A stretch of 64,000 nt of DNA from DATBFU01 sp035498405 (GCA_035498405.1 DATKAE010000104.1:1-64000), one strand, 5' to 3'; positions 18,303 through 30,002 are shown, counted from the first letter of the stretch. Numbers and translations are program-made. Notes: generated by a model from the sequence alone, not told the origin.

Positions 18303-19133
18303 TCACCGCCTGCCGCCTTCGGCTCGACTCTCTGCCTGCGCGCCCTCGATCGCGCGCCCCTCACCGATGACGCCGCCGTACCGGCGCTCGCGCTTCTGAA
18401 AGTCCAGAATCGCTTCGAAGAGGTGCCGCTTTCGAAAGTCGGGCCAGTAGGTCGGCGTCACCCAGATCTCGCTGTAAGCGATTTGCCACAGCAGGAAATT
18501 GGAGACGCGCATTTCGCCGCTCGTGCGGATCAGCAAGTCGGGGTCGGGCAATCCCGCCGTCCCGAGCCGGGAGCCGAGCGTCTCCTCGTCGATCTGTTCC
18601 GGCGTCAGCCGTCCCGCCTCCACGTCGTGCGCGAGCGACCGGCAAGCGTCCACGATCTCCGTGCGCCCGCCGTAGTTCAGCGCGATGTTGAAGGTCATGC
18701 CGCGGCAGGAAGAGGTCGCCGCGAGGCCCTTGGCGAGCGCCTTCTGAACCGAGGCGTCGAGCTCGTTCATCCGGCCGACGACGCGGAAGCGAATGTCATT
18801 CTTCAGGAGATTCGGAAGCTCTCGGTTCAGGTACTCCTTGAGCAACGACATGAGCGTGACGATCTCGAACCGCGGACGCTTCCAGTTCTCGACCGAAAAG
18901 GCGTAGAGCGTCAGCGCGTCGAGCTCCAGACGCGCGCACGTCTCGACGGCTTCGCGCACGGAGGCGATGCCGCTGCGGTGTCCCTCGACCCGCGGATATC
19001 CCCGCTGCTTCGCCCATCGGCCGTTGCCGTCCATGATGATCGCGATGTGCCGCGGCAGGCGGGCCAGATCGATCTCGTCGAGCAGGGGGCGTTCCGGGGA
19101 TCCCGCCGGGGCGAGGACTTCCTTGTCGATCAC
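18303..19133 (-). CDS. uppS: Isoprenyl transferase (undecaprenyl diphosphate synthase)
   Basis: Product is 276 aa from GTG 19133. It carries the cis-prenyltransferase motif IAIIMDGNGRWAKQRG (about residues 27-42), FSVENWKRP, and the C-terminal DLLIRTSGEMRVSNFLLWQ region. It elongates FPP with IPP to the C55 carrier lipid for peptidoglycan and surface glycans. The chosen start leaves 35 nt to the upstream gene; a frame open to 19205 would run into that gene. No strong ribosome site is seen, so the start is tentative. Confidence 0.93.
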   Translation of the reverse strand: MIDKEVLAPAGSPERPLLDEIDLARLPRHIAIIMDGNGRWAKQRGYPRVEGHRSGIASVREAVETCARLELDALTLYAFSVENWKRPRFEIVTLMSLLKEYLNRELPNLLKNDIRFRVVGRMNELDASVQKALAKGLAATSSCRGMTFNIALNYGGRTEIVDACRSLAHDVEAGRLTPEQIDEETLGSRLGTAGLPDPDLLIRTSGEMRVSNFLLWQIAYSEIWVTPTYWPDFRKRHLFEAILDFQKRERRYGGVIGEGRAIEGAQAESRAEGGRR

Positions 19134-19168
19134 GGAATCAGTGTAACCCGACGCCGCGTCGGCGCGGC

Positions 19169-21370
19169 TCAGTGCAGGTAGCCCAGGGCCCTCAGCTTCT
19201 CCCACGCCTCCTCCTTCTCCGCTTCGGTGCGGGTCAGCGGCCGGCCCGACGCCTTCCAGAGGAAGACCCCGGCGCAGCCCCCGGGGGTGTCGAAAAGCGG
19301 AATCGTCTCCGGGATCGAGCCGCGCGAAATCTCCCGCGGCTGGCCGGGCAGGAGAGTCAGCGGCCGAGACCCCGCCAGACGAAGCTCCGCGCAGCCGCCG
19401 GTATCACCGATGCGGACACGCAGGCCGGAGGTCGAAGGATCCTCGAAGCGAAATCCGTCGATGCCATCGGACAGATCGAGTTCTGCCGTCAGCGCTCGGC
19501 CGGAGGGAGTGCGGTTCCAGGAAACGCGGTCGTCTTCCTCCAGAGCGAAGGGCTCGAGCGATGCCTCCCGCGACAGCCCCTCCACGGTCACCTCGAGCGC
19601 GGACGTCGATCCCGCGCCCACCACCCGCATCTCGATACCGCGCCGCGTGCGTCCCATGGCACGTTCGACGGCCCTCCAATCCGCGGGGAAGCTCGACCGG
19701 TCGACGGGTTGCAGCCTCGTTTCGCCCGGGTCGGCGGCCAGATCGAAGCTGCCGAGCCCCGGCATCAGCTCGGGCAGCCGGTGGGCCAGTCGGTAGCCGG
19801 GAGGGTCCTTGACGGGATCGGGAATGCCGCGAGTTCCCAGCCGGTCGAAGAAGAAGAGCTTTCGCCCGCGACGGACGACCACCGCGCGCGGCGCGCCTCC
19901 CGTCAACATCGTGATCGCCGGCAGCGCCTCGCGGCGCCAGGACACAGGATCGATCAAGCTCGCACCGTCGAGCGGCCGGCCCGGCCGCGGAAGACCGGCA
20001 AGCTGCTCCACGGTCGGAAGAACGTCCAGCAGAGAAACGAGGGTGTCGGACGGAACATCGGGAAAACGCCGTCCGGCGCCGGGCCGGATCGCGAGCGGGA
20101 CCCGCAGGACCTCCTCGAAGAGCGCCGGACCGTGTTTCCACCCGCCGTGCTCGCCGAACTCCTCGCCATGGTCCGACGTGAAAACGACCGTCCAACGCGA
20201 CCGCTCCGCGGCGGGCTGTGCGTCCCAGAGCCGCCCGATCAACCCGTCGGCCAGAGCCACCTCGTCGTGGTAGAGGGCCGAGAGGTGGCGGACTCCCGAG
20301 GGCTCGGGACGCGGCATTTCCCCCCGTTGCAGCCGGTTCACTTCGTCTCCGACGATCGGCCCGCGGTAGTCGGGGTCAAACGGCGTGTAGCCGCGCGGAC
20401 GGTCGAAACGAATGTAGGGATCATGCGGGTCGAGCAAGTGAATGAGCAGGAAGAAGGGCTCGCCGCGGTGCGTCTCGAGCCAGCCGGGAACGTGCTTGAT
20501 CGTTTCGCCCCCCGGCATCGTGATCGACGCTCCCTCCAGGGGAGTCGTGAAGAACGTCTGGAATCCCGCCGCGAAGCCGTTCTCGGCCCGTACCGTCGGG
20601 TTTGCCGTGAACGCGGCCGTGGACCAGCCCGCCCGCCGAAAGTCCTCCGCCAAGGTCGCAATCGCGGGCACGATCCCGAGCGGTGAGCCGTCGGCGTCCT
20701 CGTGCGCCGCGGGAACACGGCCCGTCAGAAGCGACGCGACCGAGGGGATCGTCCAAGAGGCGGGGGCGTACGCGCGCGTCGCTTTCCAGGCGCCCCGAAA
20801 GATGGCGTCCAAGTTCGGCGTCGAGGGGTCCTTGCAGCCGCCGAATCCCACCGCATCGCGCCGCGTCGTGTCGAAGAGAAGGAGCACCACCGCGCCCGGC
20901 GAGGACTCGGGCCACACGAGCCGGAGATCCGACAGGAAGAACGGAATGGCGGGCTCGACGCGCACGCGCAGGCGCCGCGGGCCACTCCCGCCGGGAAGGA
21001 CCACATCCTCGTTCCAGAAGATCGGGGGCGCCGGAGCCGCCGGAAATGAGTGAGTCCATCCGGCGATCCCGCGGGCCAGCCCCTCGCCCGCTCCCGGAAG
21101 CAACTCGACGACGAGGCGGACGTCGCCGCGGATCGGCGTCGCGGACCATGCAAAACGCAGATGCGCGCCGGACGCCTCCGGCAGTTCCCAATCGAAAGAC
21201 CGGCCGGCGTCGACCGACGCTCCGACGCGCCGGATCCCTTCGGCATCCACGAGCGTCTGATCCATCGCCGCTACGGGCCGAAGCGGCGCGCGCTCCCGCC
21301 GGCAACCCGCCAACAGGAGAAGGAGTCCCGGCAGGACCGCCCGTCCCAGAATCTTTCGACTCTTGATCAA
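19169..21370 (-). CDS. Sulfatase-fold lipoprotein hydrolase/transferase without formylglycine motif
   Basis: Product is 733 aa. Residues 1-23 are a lipoprotein signal ending LLLAGC. An N-terminal beta domain (about 30-165) precedes the alkaline-phosphatase-superfamily core: LLLFDTTRRDAVG (metal Asp), SWTIPSVASLLTG at the nucleophile site, and TSDHGEEFGEHGGWKHG. True sulfatases have C/S-x-P-x-R at the nucleophile; here Thr lies in the equivalent place and the Arg is absent, as in many sulfatase-like phosphoesterases. A C-terminal beta domain follows. Its position between truA and uppS suggests envelope modification (inference). Confidence 0.75.
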   Translation of the reverse strand: MIKSRKILGRAVLPGLLLLLAGCRRERAPLRPVAAMDQTLVDAEGIRRVGASVDAGRSFDWELPEASGAHLRFAWSATPIRGDVRLVVELLPGAGEGLARGIAGWTHSFPAAPAPPIFWNEDVVLPGGSGPRRLRVRVEPAIPFFLSDLRLVWPESSPGAVVLLLFDTTRRDAVGFGGCKDPSTPNLDAIFRGAWKATRAYAPASWTIPSVASLLTGRVPAAHEDADGSPLGIVPAIATLAEDFRRAGWSTAAFTANPTVRAENGFAAGFQTFFTTPLEGASITMPGGETIKHVPGWLETHRGEPFFLLIHLLDPHDPYIRFDRPRGYTPFDPDYRGPIVGDEVNRLQRGEMPRPEPSGVRHLSALYHDEVALADGLIGRLWDAQPAAERSRWTVVFTSDHGEEFGEHGGWKHGPALFEEVLRVPLAIRPGAGRRFPDVPSDTLVSLLDVLPTVEQLAGLPRPGRPLDGASLIDPVSWRREALPAITMLTGGAPRAVVVRRGRKLFFFDRLGTRGIPDPVKDPPGYRLAHRLPELMPGLGSFDLAADPGETRLQPVDRSSFPADWRAVERAMGRTRRGIEMRVVGAGSTSALEVTVEGLSREASLEPFALEEDDRVSWNRTPSGRALTAELDLSDGIDGFRFEDPSTSGLRVRIGDTGGCAELRLAGSRPLTLLPGQPREISRGSIPETIPLFDTPGGCAGVFLWKASGRPLTRTEAEKEEAWEKLRALGYLH

Positions 21371-21413
21371 TTGCCTCGCTCCGCCGCAGCCCGAACAGAC
21401 AGACCACGCGGTC

Positions 21414-22178
21414 TCATTCCATTTCCGCCGACTCGTAGGAAACCCGGACCAAAGTCAGGCCGCAGGCCGGCGCCTTCGGGGCGAGGAGGCCGCGGTCCTG
21501 TGTCTCGATGAGCTCCGCGACGCGCCCGACCGGAGCCTTCCCGCGGCCCACATCCGCCAGGACGCCGCAGATGGCGCGCACCATCCCGCGCAGGAAGGCG
21601 TCGCCGCGAAACAGCGCCTGGATTTCCTCCCCTCTTTCCTCGATCCGGACGAAATGGAGATTGCGGACAGACGACTCCCCGGCCGCCCGGCGCACGCCGA
21701 AGACGCCGAAGTCTCGCCGGCCCGGAAGATCCCGCGCGGCCGCGAGCATCCGCTGGGCCTCCGCGCGCGGGGACAGCGGGGCGACGAAGGGAGAGTCCCG
21801 GGGAGCGATGACGCGCGCGCGGCTCCACCGGTAGAGATACTCCTTCCACAGGGCGTCGCGCCGGGCGTGGAAGTCGGGCGGAGCCTTCTCGACCTCGAAC
21901 ACTCGGACGTCCCAGGGAAGCAGCGCGTTGATCGCCTCGAGGATGCGCTCCGGCATGCGCGATGGTGTCATGTCGAAGTGCACGACCTGGCCATCGGCGT
22001 GCACTCCGGCATCGGTGCGGCCGGCGGCGTGCGCCGGCACCGGACCGCCGGCGAGCCGCCCGAGAGCCTTCTCCAACACCGCCTGTACCGTGCGTGGCGC
22101 GTTCTTCTGCCGCTGCCAGCCGTGAAAGTCCGTGCCGACGTAGGCCAGGCGCGCCCGGTAGCGGACGAGCTCGCTCAC
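21414..22178 (-). CDS. truA: tRNA pseudouridine(38-40) synthase
   Basis: Product is 254 aa from GTG 22178, whose GTGA overlaps the stop of the membrane glycosyltransferase gene. It has the YVGTDFHGWQRQ opening, the catalytic Asp in AAGRTDAGVHADGQV, a WKEYLYRW segment and a FLRGMVRAI segment, all typical of TruA. It isomerises uridines in the tRNA anticodon stem-loop. The frame stays open far upstream, but that part is shadow of the neighbour. Confidence 0.94.
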   Translation of the reverse strand: MSELVRYRARLAYVGTDFHGWQRQKNAPRTVQAVLEKALGRLAGGPVPAHAAGRTDAGVHADGQVVHFDMTPSRMPERILEAINALLPWDVRVFEVEKAPPDFHARRDALWKEYLYRWSRARVIAPRDSPFVAPLSPRAEAQRMLAAARDLPGRRDFGVFGVRRAAGESSVRNLHFVRIEERGEEIQALFRGDAFLRGMVRAICGVLADVGRGKAPVGRVAELIETQDRGLLAPKAPACGLTLVRVSYESAEME

Positions 22179-23542
22179 GAGGTCGCTCTTGCCCGAGCGG
22201 TGAGCAACCGGGCAAGCCCCCGGGCGAGTGTCCACGCCAGAAGAAGAGCGAACGGGACGTATTCGAGCGAGAGGATCCACGTTCGGGAAAGTCCGGGAGT
22301 CGAGTAGAGCAACCCGTAGGACAGCGGCGCCACGAGCGACAGGTAGAGGAACGCCGGCTCGCCGCGCTCGGCGGCGAAGGGAAGCGTCCAGAGCAGATAC
22401 CAGGGGTGCAGCGTCGGAGAGAAGAGCAACAGCGCGCCGAGCGAAGCAAAGGTGGCGGCGCGAGTCTCCCTCACACGCCAGCCGATCAGGGCAAGAAGCA
22501 CGGCGAGCAGCGCGCCGAGAAGAGCGCGGGCGAAGAACCCGTCGTAGAAATAGGGAAAGACCGCCTGCGTCCACGCCGGGTGTCCATGCCGCTCCTTCCA
22601 GTCGAGGAAGGCCGCCTTCGCCCGGGCAGGAGCGTCCGCCGAACGCACAACATCAACCGCCGCAGGATAGAGGACCGAATTGAACTCCCAGCGGCTCGCG
22701 TACTCGAAGAGGCCCCCGGCCGGCGACGCACCCCGGAGCGCGGCACCGAGCCAGAGGGCCGCGGCCAGACCGGCGCCGGAGAGGGCGAAGCGCCATCCTC
22801 CCCGCCGAAGAACCGGAAGAGCGGCTGCGAGGGGAACGTACTTCGTCAAGGCCGACAGCGCATAGCCGACGCCCGCCAGCGCGCTCCGGCGTCCGGCAAG
22901 AAAGGCGAGCGAGGCGAGGAGCAGGACGACCCCGAGCGAATCGACGTGTCCCGCTCCGGCGCTTTCCAGCACCGGAAGCGGGTGAAACGCATAGAGCGCA
23001 GCGCCGAATCCGCTGCCCTGCCGCGCGAGCAGCCAGACGATCCCGACGTCGGCGGCGGCGAAGAGCGCCTTGAGCCGGCGGGGCCGGGTTCCTCCGAAGC
23101 TACCGAGCCGGAAGGCGGCCTCGGCGACCGGAGGATAGACGCTCGTGACGTCGCGGTACGGCAGGCGCGCCCGGAGGCTCGGAGCCACCCATGCCACCGC
23201 CGGGTCATCGGGCGGGTGCGCCCAGGGCGAGAACCCGGCCGCGGCAACCCGGGCGTCCCAGAGATAGCGGTAAATGTCATCGGAGAGGTCCGGCGAGCGA
23301 AAGAGCACCGTTGCCCGGAAGAGACCCGCCGCGAGCATCACGAGGCCGCGGGGCGCCGCGGATAGAATCCCCGCGGCAAGAAGCGCGAGGAGTCCCGCCG
23401 CGCCGGCGAGCAGCAGGTACGCGGGCAGGCGGGTCCGGGCATCTGGAATCAGCAAGAACCCCGCAAAGAGCGTCTCTGCCGACAGGATCAGGAGCCAACG
23501 CGTGAAGCGAGAACCGGAGGGTCGAAATTGATGACGAGTCAC
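22175..23542 (-). CDS. Polytopic membrane glycosyltransferase (GT-C, GT87-like)
   Basis: Product is 455 aa with about ten to twelve hydrophobic helices. The acidic DDIYRYLWD motif (about residue 82) in the first large loop and later SVYPPVAEA and LHPWYLLW segments match lipid-phosphate-sugar-dependent GT-C enzymes such as GT87. It probably moves a sugar from a polyprenyl-phosphate donor outside the inner membrane. GTG 23542 is the start that includes the TRHQFRP leader and the first helix; it overlaps the start of the divergent GT2 gene by 12 nt and has no clear ribosome site, so the start is uncertain. Confidence 0.7.
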   Translation of the reverse strand: MTRHQFRPSGSRFTRWLLILSAETLFAGFLLIPDARTRLPAYLLLAGAAGLLALLAAGILSAAPRGLVMLAAGLFRATVLFRSPDLSDDIYRYLWDARVAAAGFSPWAHPPDDPAVAWVAPSLRARLPYRDVTSVYPPVAEAAFRLGSFGGTRPRRLKALFAAADVGIVWLLARQGSGFGAALYAFHPLPVLESAGAGHVDSLGVVLLLASLAFLAGRRSALAGVGYALSALTKYVPLAAALPVLRRGGWRFALSGAGLAAALWLGAALRGASPAGGLFEYASRWEFNSVLYPAAVDVVRSADAPARAKAAFLDWKERHGHPAWTQAVFPYFYDGFFARALLGALLAVLLALIGWRVRETRAATFASLGALLLFSPTLHPWYLLWTLPFAAERGEPAFLYLSLVAPLSYGLLYSTPGLSRTWILSLEYVPFALLLAWTLARGLARLLTARARATS

Positions 23543-25105
23543 GGCGGGCAGATCGCGACACTCGCCGTCTACTACGTCGTGCTCTCGCTTCTCGCCTTCT
23601 ACGGGGCGCATCGAGTCTTGATGGTCTGGCTCTACTATCGGCACCGCGCCGAAGTGCCTCGCCCGGCCGGCCGGCTCGATCCGCTTCCTCGCGTCACCGT
23701 TCAGCTTCCGATCTTCAACGAAGTCTATGTCGTCGAGCGCTTGATCGAGGCCGTGGCCGCGATGGACTACCCGAAGCGACTTCTCGAGATCCAGATCCTG
23801 GACGACTCGACCGACGAGACGCGGCACGTCGCGCGCCGTGTCGCGGAGCGTCTGCAGGCGCTCGGATTCCGCATCTCCTACCTTCCGCGCGCGCACCGCG
23901 GCGGTTACAAGGCGGGCGCCCTCCAGGCCGGTATGGAGGCGGCCTCGGGCGAGTTTCTCGCGATCTTCGACGCCGACTTCGTGCCCGGTCCCGGGTTTCT
24001 GCGCGAGACCCTGCCCCACTTCTCCGATCCCCGCGTGGGCCTCGTGCAGGCGCGCTGGGAGCACCTGAACCGCGACTACTCGCTGTTGACGCGAATCCAG
24101 TCGATCTTCCTGGACGGCCATTTCGTCGTCGAGCACACGGCGCGCCACCGCTCGGGCCGCTTCTTCAACTTCAACGGGACCGCCGGGATCTGGCGGCGCC
24201 GGTGCCTCGAGGAGGCGGGCGGATGGCAGTCGGACACCCTGACCGAGGATCTGGACGCCTCGTATCGCGCCCAGCTGGCGGGCTGGAAGTTCGTCTACCT
24301 GAAGGACCTCGTCGTACCGGCCGAGCTGCCGGTGGACATGAACGGCTTCAAGACGCAGCAGCACCGCTGGACCAAGGGTTCGATCCAGACGGGACGCAAG
24401 CTGCTTCCCGCAATCTGGCGCAGCGACTTCCCCTGGAGAGTCAAGGTCGAGGCCTTCTTCCACTTGTCGAACAACTTCTCCTACCTCCTCATGGTTCTCC
24501 TCGCGGTCCTGATCCTGCCGGCCATCCTGATCCGGGAGCGGATCGGCTGGCAGAAGCTCATCGTTCTCGATTTCCCCCTCTTCTTCGGAGCCACCTTCTC
24601 CTTCATCACCTTCTACATCTCCTCCCAGCGGGAGATCGGGCGCGATTGGAGGGGGACGCTTCGCTCGATGCCCCTCTTGATGTCGCTCGGGATTGGCCTG
24701 TCGATCAACAACGCCCGCGCGGTGCTCGAGGCGCTCGGCAACCGCGGCACCGAGTTCCGGCGCACGCCCAAGTATCGAATCGAAGGGGGAGGCGGCGAGT
24801 GGCGAAGCAAGAAATACCGTGCGCCCGCCGATTTCTCCGTCGCCGCGGAGATTCTTCTGGCTCTCTACTTCCTGGGGGCGATCGTCTTCTCGGTCAAGGA
24901 GAACTACTGGGCCGGGATCCCCTTTCTCCTGGTGTTCTTCAATGGCTTCGCCTACACGGCCGCCCTGTCTCTCCTGTCCCGGCGGGAGGCCGGCTCCGGT
25001 CTTTCCGGAGAGCCCGTTTCCGAGCCTCGTTCACCGAGCCCCTTCCGCGAGCCGGAACCCTCGATCAGGCCCGCTTGCGCAGCAGAAACTGCGCGTGCCA
25101 CGTGA
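23531..25105 (+). CDS. Processive family 2 glycosyltransferase, membrane-bound
   Basis: Product is 524 aa. One N-terminal helix (residues 7-28) precedes a GT2 domain with QILDDSTDET, FDADF, TLTEDLDASYRA and QQHRWTKGS (the D, DxD, TED and QxxRW signature of processive synthases). Three to four C-terminal helices follow (about 310-480). The pattern matches CslA/mannan- or glucan-synthase-like bacterial enzymes; the sugar cannot be assigned. ATG 23531 has GGAGG 10 nt upstream. The last 41 nt overlap the convergent methyltransferase gene. Confidence 0.85.
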   Translation: MTSHGGQIATLAVYYVVLSLLAFYGAHRVLMVWLYYRHRAEVPRPAGRLDPLPRVTVQLPIFNEVYVVERLIEAVAAMDYPKRLLEIQILDDSTDETRHVARRVAERLQALGFRISYLPRAHRGGYKAGALQAGMEAASGEFLAIFDADFVPGPGFLRETLPHFSDPRVGLVQARWEHLNRDYSLLTRIQSIFLDGHFVVEHTARHRSGRFFNFNGTAGIWRRRCLEEAGGWQSDTLTEDLDASYRAQLAGWKFVYLKDLVVPAELPVDMNGFKTQQHRWTKGSIQTGRKLLPAIWRSDFPWRVKVEAFFHLSNNFSYLLMVLLAVLILPAILIRERIGWQKLIVLDFPLFFGATFSFITFYISSQREIGRDWRGTLRSMPLLMSLGIGLSINNARAVLEALGNRGTEFRRTPKYRIEGGGGEWRSKKYRAPADFSVAAEILLALYFLGAIVFSVKENYWAGIPFLLVFFNGFAYTAALSLLSRREAGSGLSGEPVSEPRSPSPFREPEPSIRPACAAETARAT

Positions 25106-25823
25106 GGAGCTCCCCGAGCAGGGGCCAGCGAACAAACGAAACCGGCAGGTAGCGCGTCGAAAGATCCAGCCGTTCCCACCGCGTTGCGCTCAAGAGTCTT
25201 CGCATCCGACGGATCGTCATGCGGTAGAGACCCCAACCCCGATAAAGGCTCTCGAAAGATCGCGGCCCTGCCGGCCGATCCTGCACCCGGTGCACCCATT
25301 CCGGTGGCGCCGCCCGCCGTCGGGCCAGACGGATCGCCAGACGCTCCCCCAGATAGTGAAATGGTGAGAATTCGTGCCCGCCGACCGGACTCCAGTACGG
25401 CGGGAAGCTCACGTACGCAAAACCGTCGGGCGCGAGGACCCGCTCGACCTCTTCCAGGAGCCGGCCCGGGCTCGCCACGTGCTCGATCAGGCTTGCGCAG
25501 AACACGATGTCGAAGCTCTCCCCGCGGAACGGCAGGTCGAGAGCGCTGCCCCGCACGGGTTTCACCGTCGGCGAGAGGAGCCCGGCGGGTTGAACGAGGT
25601 CGAGACTGACGACAGAGGCACCCCGGCCGGCGAATGCCCGGCTGTATCCTCCGAAGCCGCTGCCCAGGTCGAGCAGCCGCCGGCCACCCAACAGGACGCC
25701 GTGGCGCTCCAGATGGCGGATGATCAGCCCCGCCTGGAAGGCCTGGAATCGGCGGTAATCCTCCTCGGACCGGCCGCGCGCCCGGGCCAGACGCCACAAT
25801 TCGGGATAGTCGCGCAATGACAC
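25065..25823 (-). CDS. Class I SAM-dependent methyltransferase
   Basis: Product is 252 aa from GTG 25823. Motif I is LLDLGSGFGGYSRAFA (about residues 48-63), followed by VSLDLVQP and DIVFCASLIEHVASP, the usual SAM-binding run of the UbiE-like fold. The C-terminus is basic and aromatic. It converges on, and overlaps, the GT2 gene, so it may modify the same glycan or lipid, but the substrate is unknown. A longer open frame upstream is shadow of queE. Confidence 0.8.
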   Translation of the reverse strand: MSLRDYPELWRLARARGRSEEDYRRFQAFQAGLIIRHLERHGVLLGGRRLLDLGSGFGGYSRAFAGRGASVVSLDLVQPAGLLSPTVKPVRGSALDLPFRGESFDIVFCASLIEHVASPGRLLEEVERVLAPDGFAYVSFPPYWSPVGGHEFSPFHYLGERLAIRLARRRAAPPEWVHRVQDRPAGPRSFESLYRGWGLYRMTIRRMRRLLSATRWERLDLSTRYLPVSFVRWPLLGELLTWHAQFLLRKRA

Positions 25824-25895
25824 CGTTCTTCGTCCGAAGCGGCCGGCAGCGTAGCAAAGTCGCGCGTCTGCCGGTCCGAAACTAGAATCCCTGTC

Positions 25896-26540
25896 GTGGA
25901 GAGCACCGTTCGCGTGACGGAGATCTTTCGCTCGCTTCAGGGCGAGTCGACCCGCGCGGGATATCCCTGCGCCTTCATCCGGCTGACCGGTTGCTCGCTT
26001 CGCTGCGCCTGGTGCGACTCGGCCTACGCCTTTCACGGCGGCGCGGAGATGACCGTCGGGGAGGCCGCGGAGCGGGTCGCCGCTCTCGAGACGGACCTGG
26101 TCGAGTTGACCGGCGGCGAGCCGCTCGAGCAGGAAGGGGTCTATCCGCTGATCGACCGGCTGCTCGGCCTCGGCAAGACCGTGATGCTCGAGACCGGCGG
26201 CCACGTGGCGCTCGACCGGGTGGATCCGCGCGTCATCAAGATCGTGGACGTGAAGGCCCCGGGGAGCGGCATGCAGCCGGCCAATCTCCCCGAGAACCTC
26301 GAGGCGCTCGGGGCCCGAGACGAGCTCAAGTTCGTTCTCGCCGACCGCGCGGACTTCGAATGGTCCCTCGCGCTGGTCTCTTCCAAGGATCTCGATCGGC
26401 GGCACGTCGTGACGTTTTCGCCCGTCTGGGCGAGCCTGTGCGCCGCCGAGCTTGCCGAATGGATCCGCGACTCGGGACGACCGATCCGGCTCGGCCTTCA
26501 GCTTCACAAGATCCTGTGGGGCGACGTGCCGGGTCGGTGA
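25896..26540 (+). CDS. queE: 7-carboxy-7-deazaguanine synthase (radical SAM)
   Basis: Product is 214 aa. CSLRCAWCD (about residues 33-41) is the cluster site; SLQGEST at the N-terminus and the TGGEPL SAM motif match QueE. It converts carboxytetrahydropterin to 7-carboxy-7-deazaguanine, the second dedicated step toward preQ0/queuosine. The start is GTG 25896. It ends 7 nt before queC; queD and queF are not in the window. Confidence 0.93.
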   Translation: MESTVRVTEIFRSLQGESTRAGYPCAFIRLTGCSLRCAWCDSAYAFHGGAEMTVGEAAERVAALETDLVELTGGEPLEQEGVYPLIDRLLGLGKTVMLETGGHVALDRVDPRVIKIVDVKAPGSGMQPANLPENLEALGARDELKFVLADRADFEWSLALVSSKDLDRRHVVTFSPVWASLCAAELAEWIRDSGRPIRLGLQLHKILWGDVPGR

Positions 26541-26547
26541 GGACGGC

Positions 26548-27237
26548 TTGACCGGCTCGCGCCGGGCGGTCGTGCTGCTTTCGGGTGGACTCGACTCGGC
26601 AACCTGCCTGCTCATCGCTCGACAACAGGGTCTCGAGACCTATGCCCTCTCCTTCGATTATGGCCAGCGGCATCGTGTCGAGCTCGAGCGGGCACGCGCC
26701 TTGGCGAATCGCTACGGAGCCTCGGAGCACCGCGTCGTTCGTCTCGGCCTCGGAAGCCCGGCGGCCTCGGCGCTTACCGACTCTGAGCGGACCGTCCCCC
26801 GCCACAGCCTCGGAAAGGAGGCCATTCCGGCGACTTATGTGCCCGCGCGCAATACTCTCTTCCTCGCGCACGCGCTCGCCTGGGCGGAGCCCCTCCAGGC
26901 CCCGGACATCTACATCGGCGCCAACGCCCTCGATTACTCGGGTTATCCCGACTGCCGGCCGGAGTTTCTGGAAGCCTTCGAGGCGATGGCGAACCTCGCG
27001 ACCAAGGCCGGTGTCGAAGGGGCCCTTCGCTTTCGGATTCAGGCTCCCCTCCTTCGGCTGACGAAGGCCGCAATCATCCGGCGAGCGGCCGAACTGGGAC
27101 TCGATTTCACTCTCACCTCGTCCTGTTACGACCCCTCGCCCGACGGATCGCCCTGCGGCGCCTGCGACTCTTGCCTCCTTCGGGAGAAGGGCTTTCGTGA
27201 AGCGGGACTCGAGGACCCGCTACGAAAGCGCCGGTGA
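26548..27237 (+). CDS. queC: 7-cyano-7-deazaguanine (preQ0) synthase
   Basis: Product is 229 aa from TTG 26548, with GTGAGG upstream overlapping the queE stop. It has the ATP-pyrophosphatase loop LLSGGLDSAT, LSFDYGQRH, and the C-terminal zinc site with four Cys in SSCYDP...PCGACDSC. It makes preQ0 from carboxydeazaguanine, ammonia and ATP. Paired with queE as a two-gene operon. Confidence 0.93.
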   Translation: MTGSRRAVVLLSGGLDSATCLLIARQQGLETYALSFDYGQRHRVELERARALANRYGASEHRVVRLGLGSPAASALTDSERTVPRHSLGKEAIPATYVPARNTLFLAHALAWAEPLQAPDIYIGANALDYSGYPDCRPEFLEAFEAMANLATKAGVEGALRFRIQAPLLRLTKAAIIRRAAELGLDFTLTSSCYDPSPDGSPCGACDSCLLREKGFREAGLEDPLRKRR

Positions 27238-27278
27238 CTGAAGTGACTGTTATTGGCTCATATTTTGTGTCAAATAAA

Positions 27279-27299
27279 CTTGACAATTAGATACTCAGA
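27279..27299 (+). promoter_or_regulatory. HAIR-like operator overlapping the clpB promoter
   Basis: CTTGACA-N7-ACTCAGA occurs here. It resembles the HspR-binding HAIR consensus (CTTGAGT-N7-ACTCAAG) in both half-sites (5 of 7 each) and in spacing. The same arrangement, CTTGACA-N7-ACTAAGA, stands before hsp20 at 29982-30002. The left half contains the -35 hexamer, so binding would block RNA polymerase. No HspR gene is in this window, so the regulator is inferred. Confidence 0.5.
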
Positions 27300-27309
27300 T
27301 ATCTATAAT
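27280..27309 (+). promoter_or_regulatory. Consensus sigma-70 promoter of clpB
   Basis: TTGACA at 27280-27285 and TATAAT at 27304-27309 are both perfect, with an 18-bp spacer, in an AT-rich island 47 nt before the clpB ATG. An inverted repeat GTCAA-N6-TTGAC covers the -35. Confidence 0.8.
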
Positions 27310-27356
27310 TGCGCCGCGAATTGACTCCCTGCGGGGAGGGAAGGACTGGCAAGACG

Positions 27357-29951
<2,595 letters not shown>

Positions 29952-29981
29952 TGTCTATAACTAAGATTTATATTCATCTTA

Positions 29982-30002
29982 CTTGACATTTTAAAACTAA
30001 GA
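29982..30002 (+). promoter_or_regulatory. HAIR-like element upstream of hsp20
   Basis: CTTGACA-N7-ACTAAGA lies in an AT-rich gap 33 nt before the hsp20 start and matches the clpB element in left half-site, spacing and most of the right half. TTGACA (29983-29988) could again serve as a -35; the -10 is weak. This suggests shared control of both chaperone genes. Confidence 0.45.

Noticed and set aside
25824..25895. preQ1 riboswitch upstream of queE
   Set aside because: The 72-nt gap lacks a convincing preQ1 aptamer hairpin and A-rich tail.
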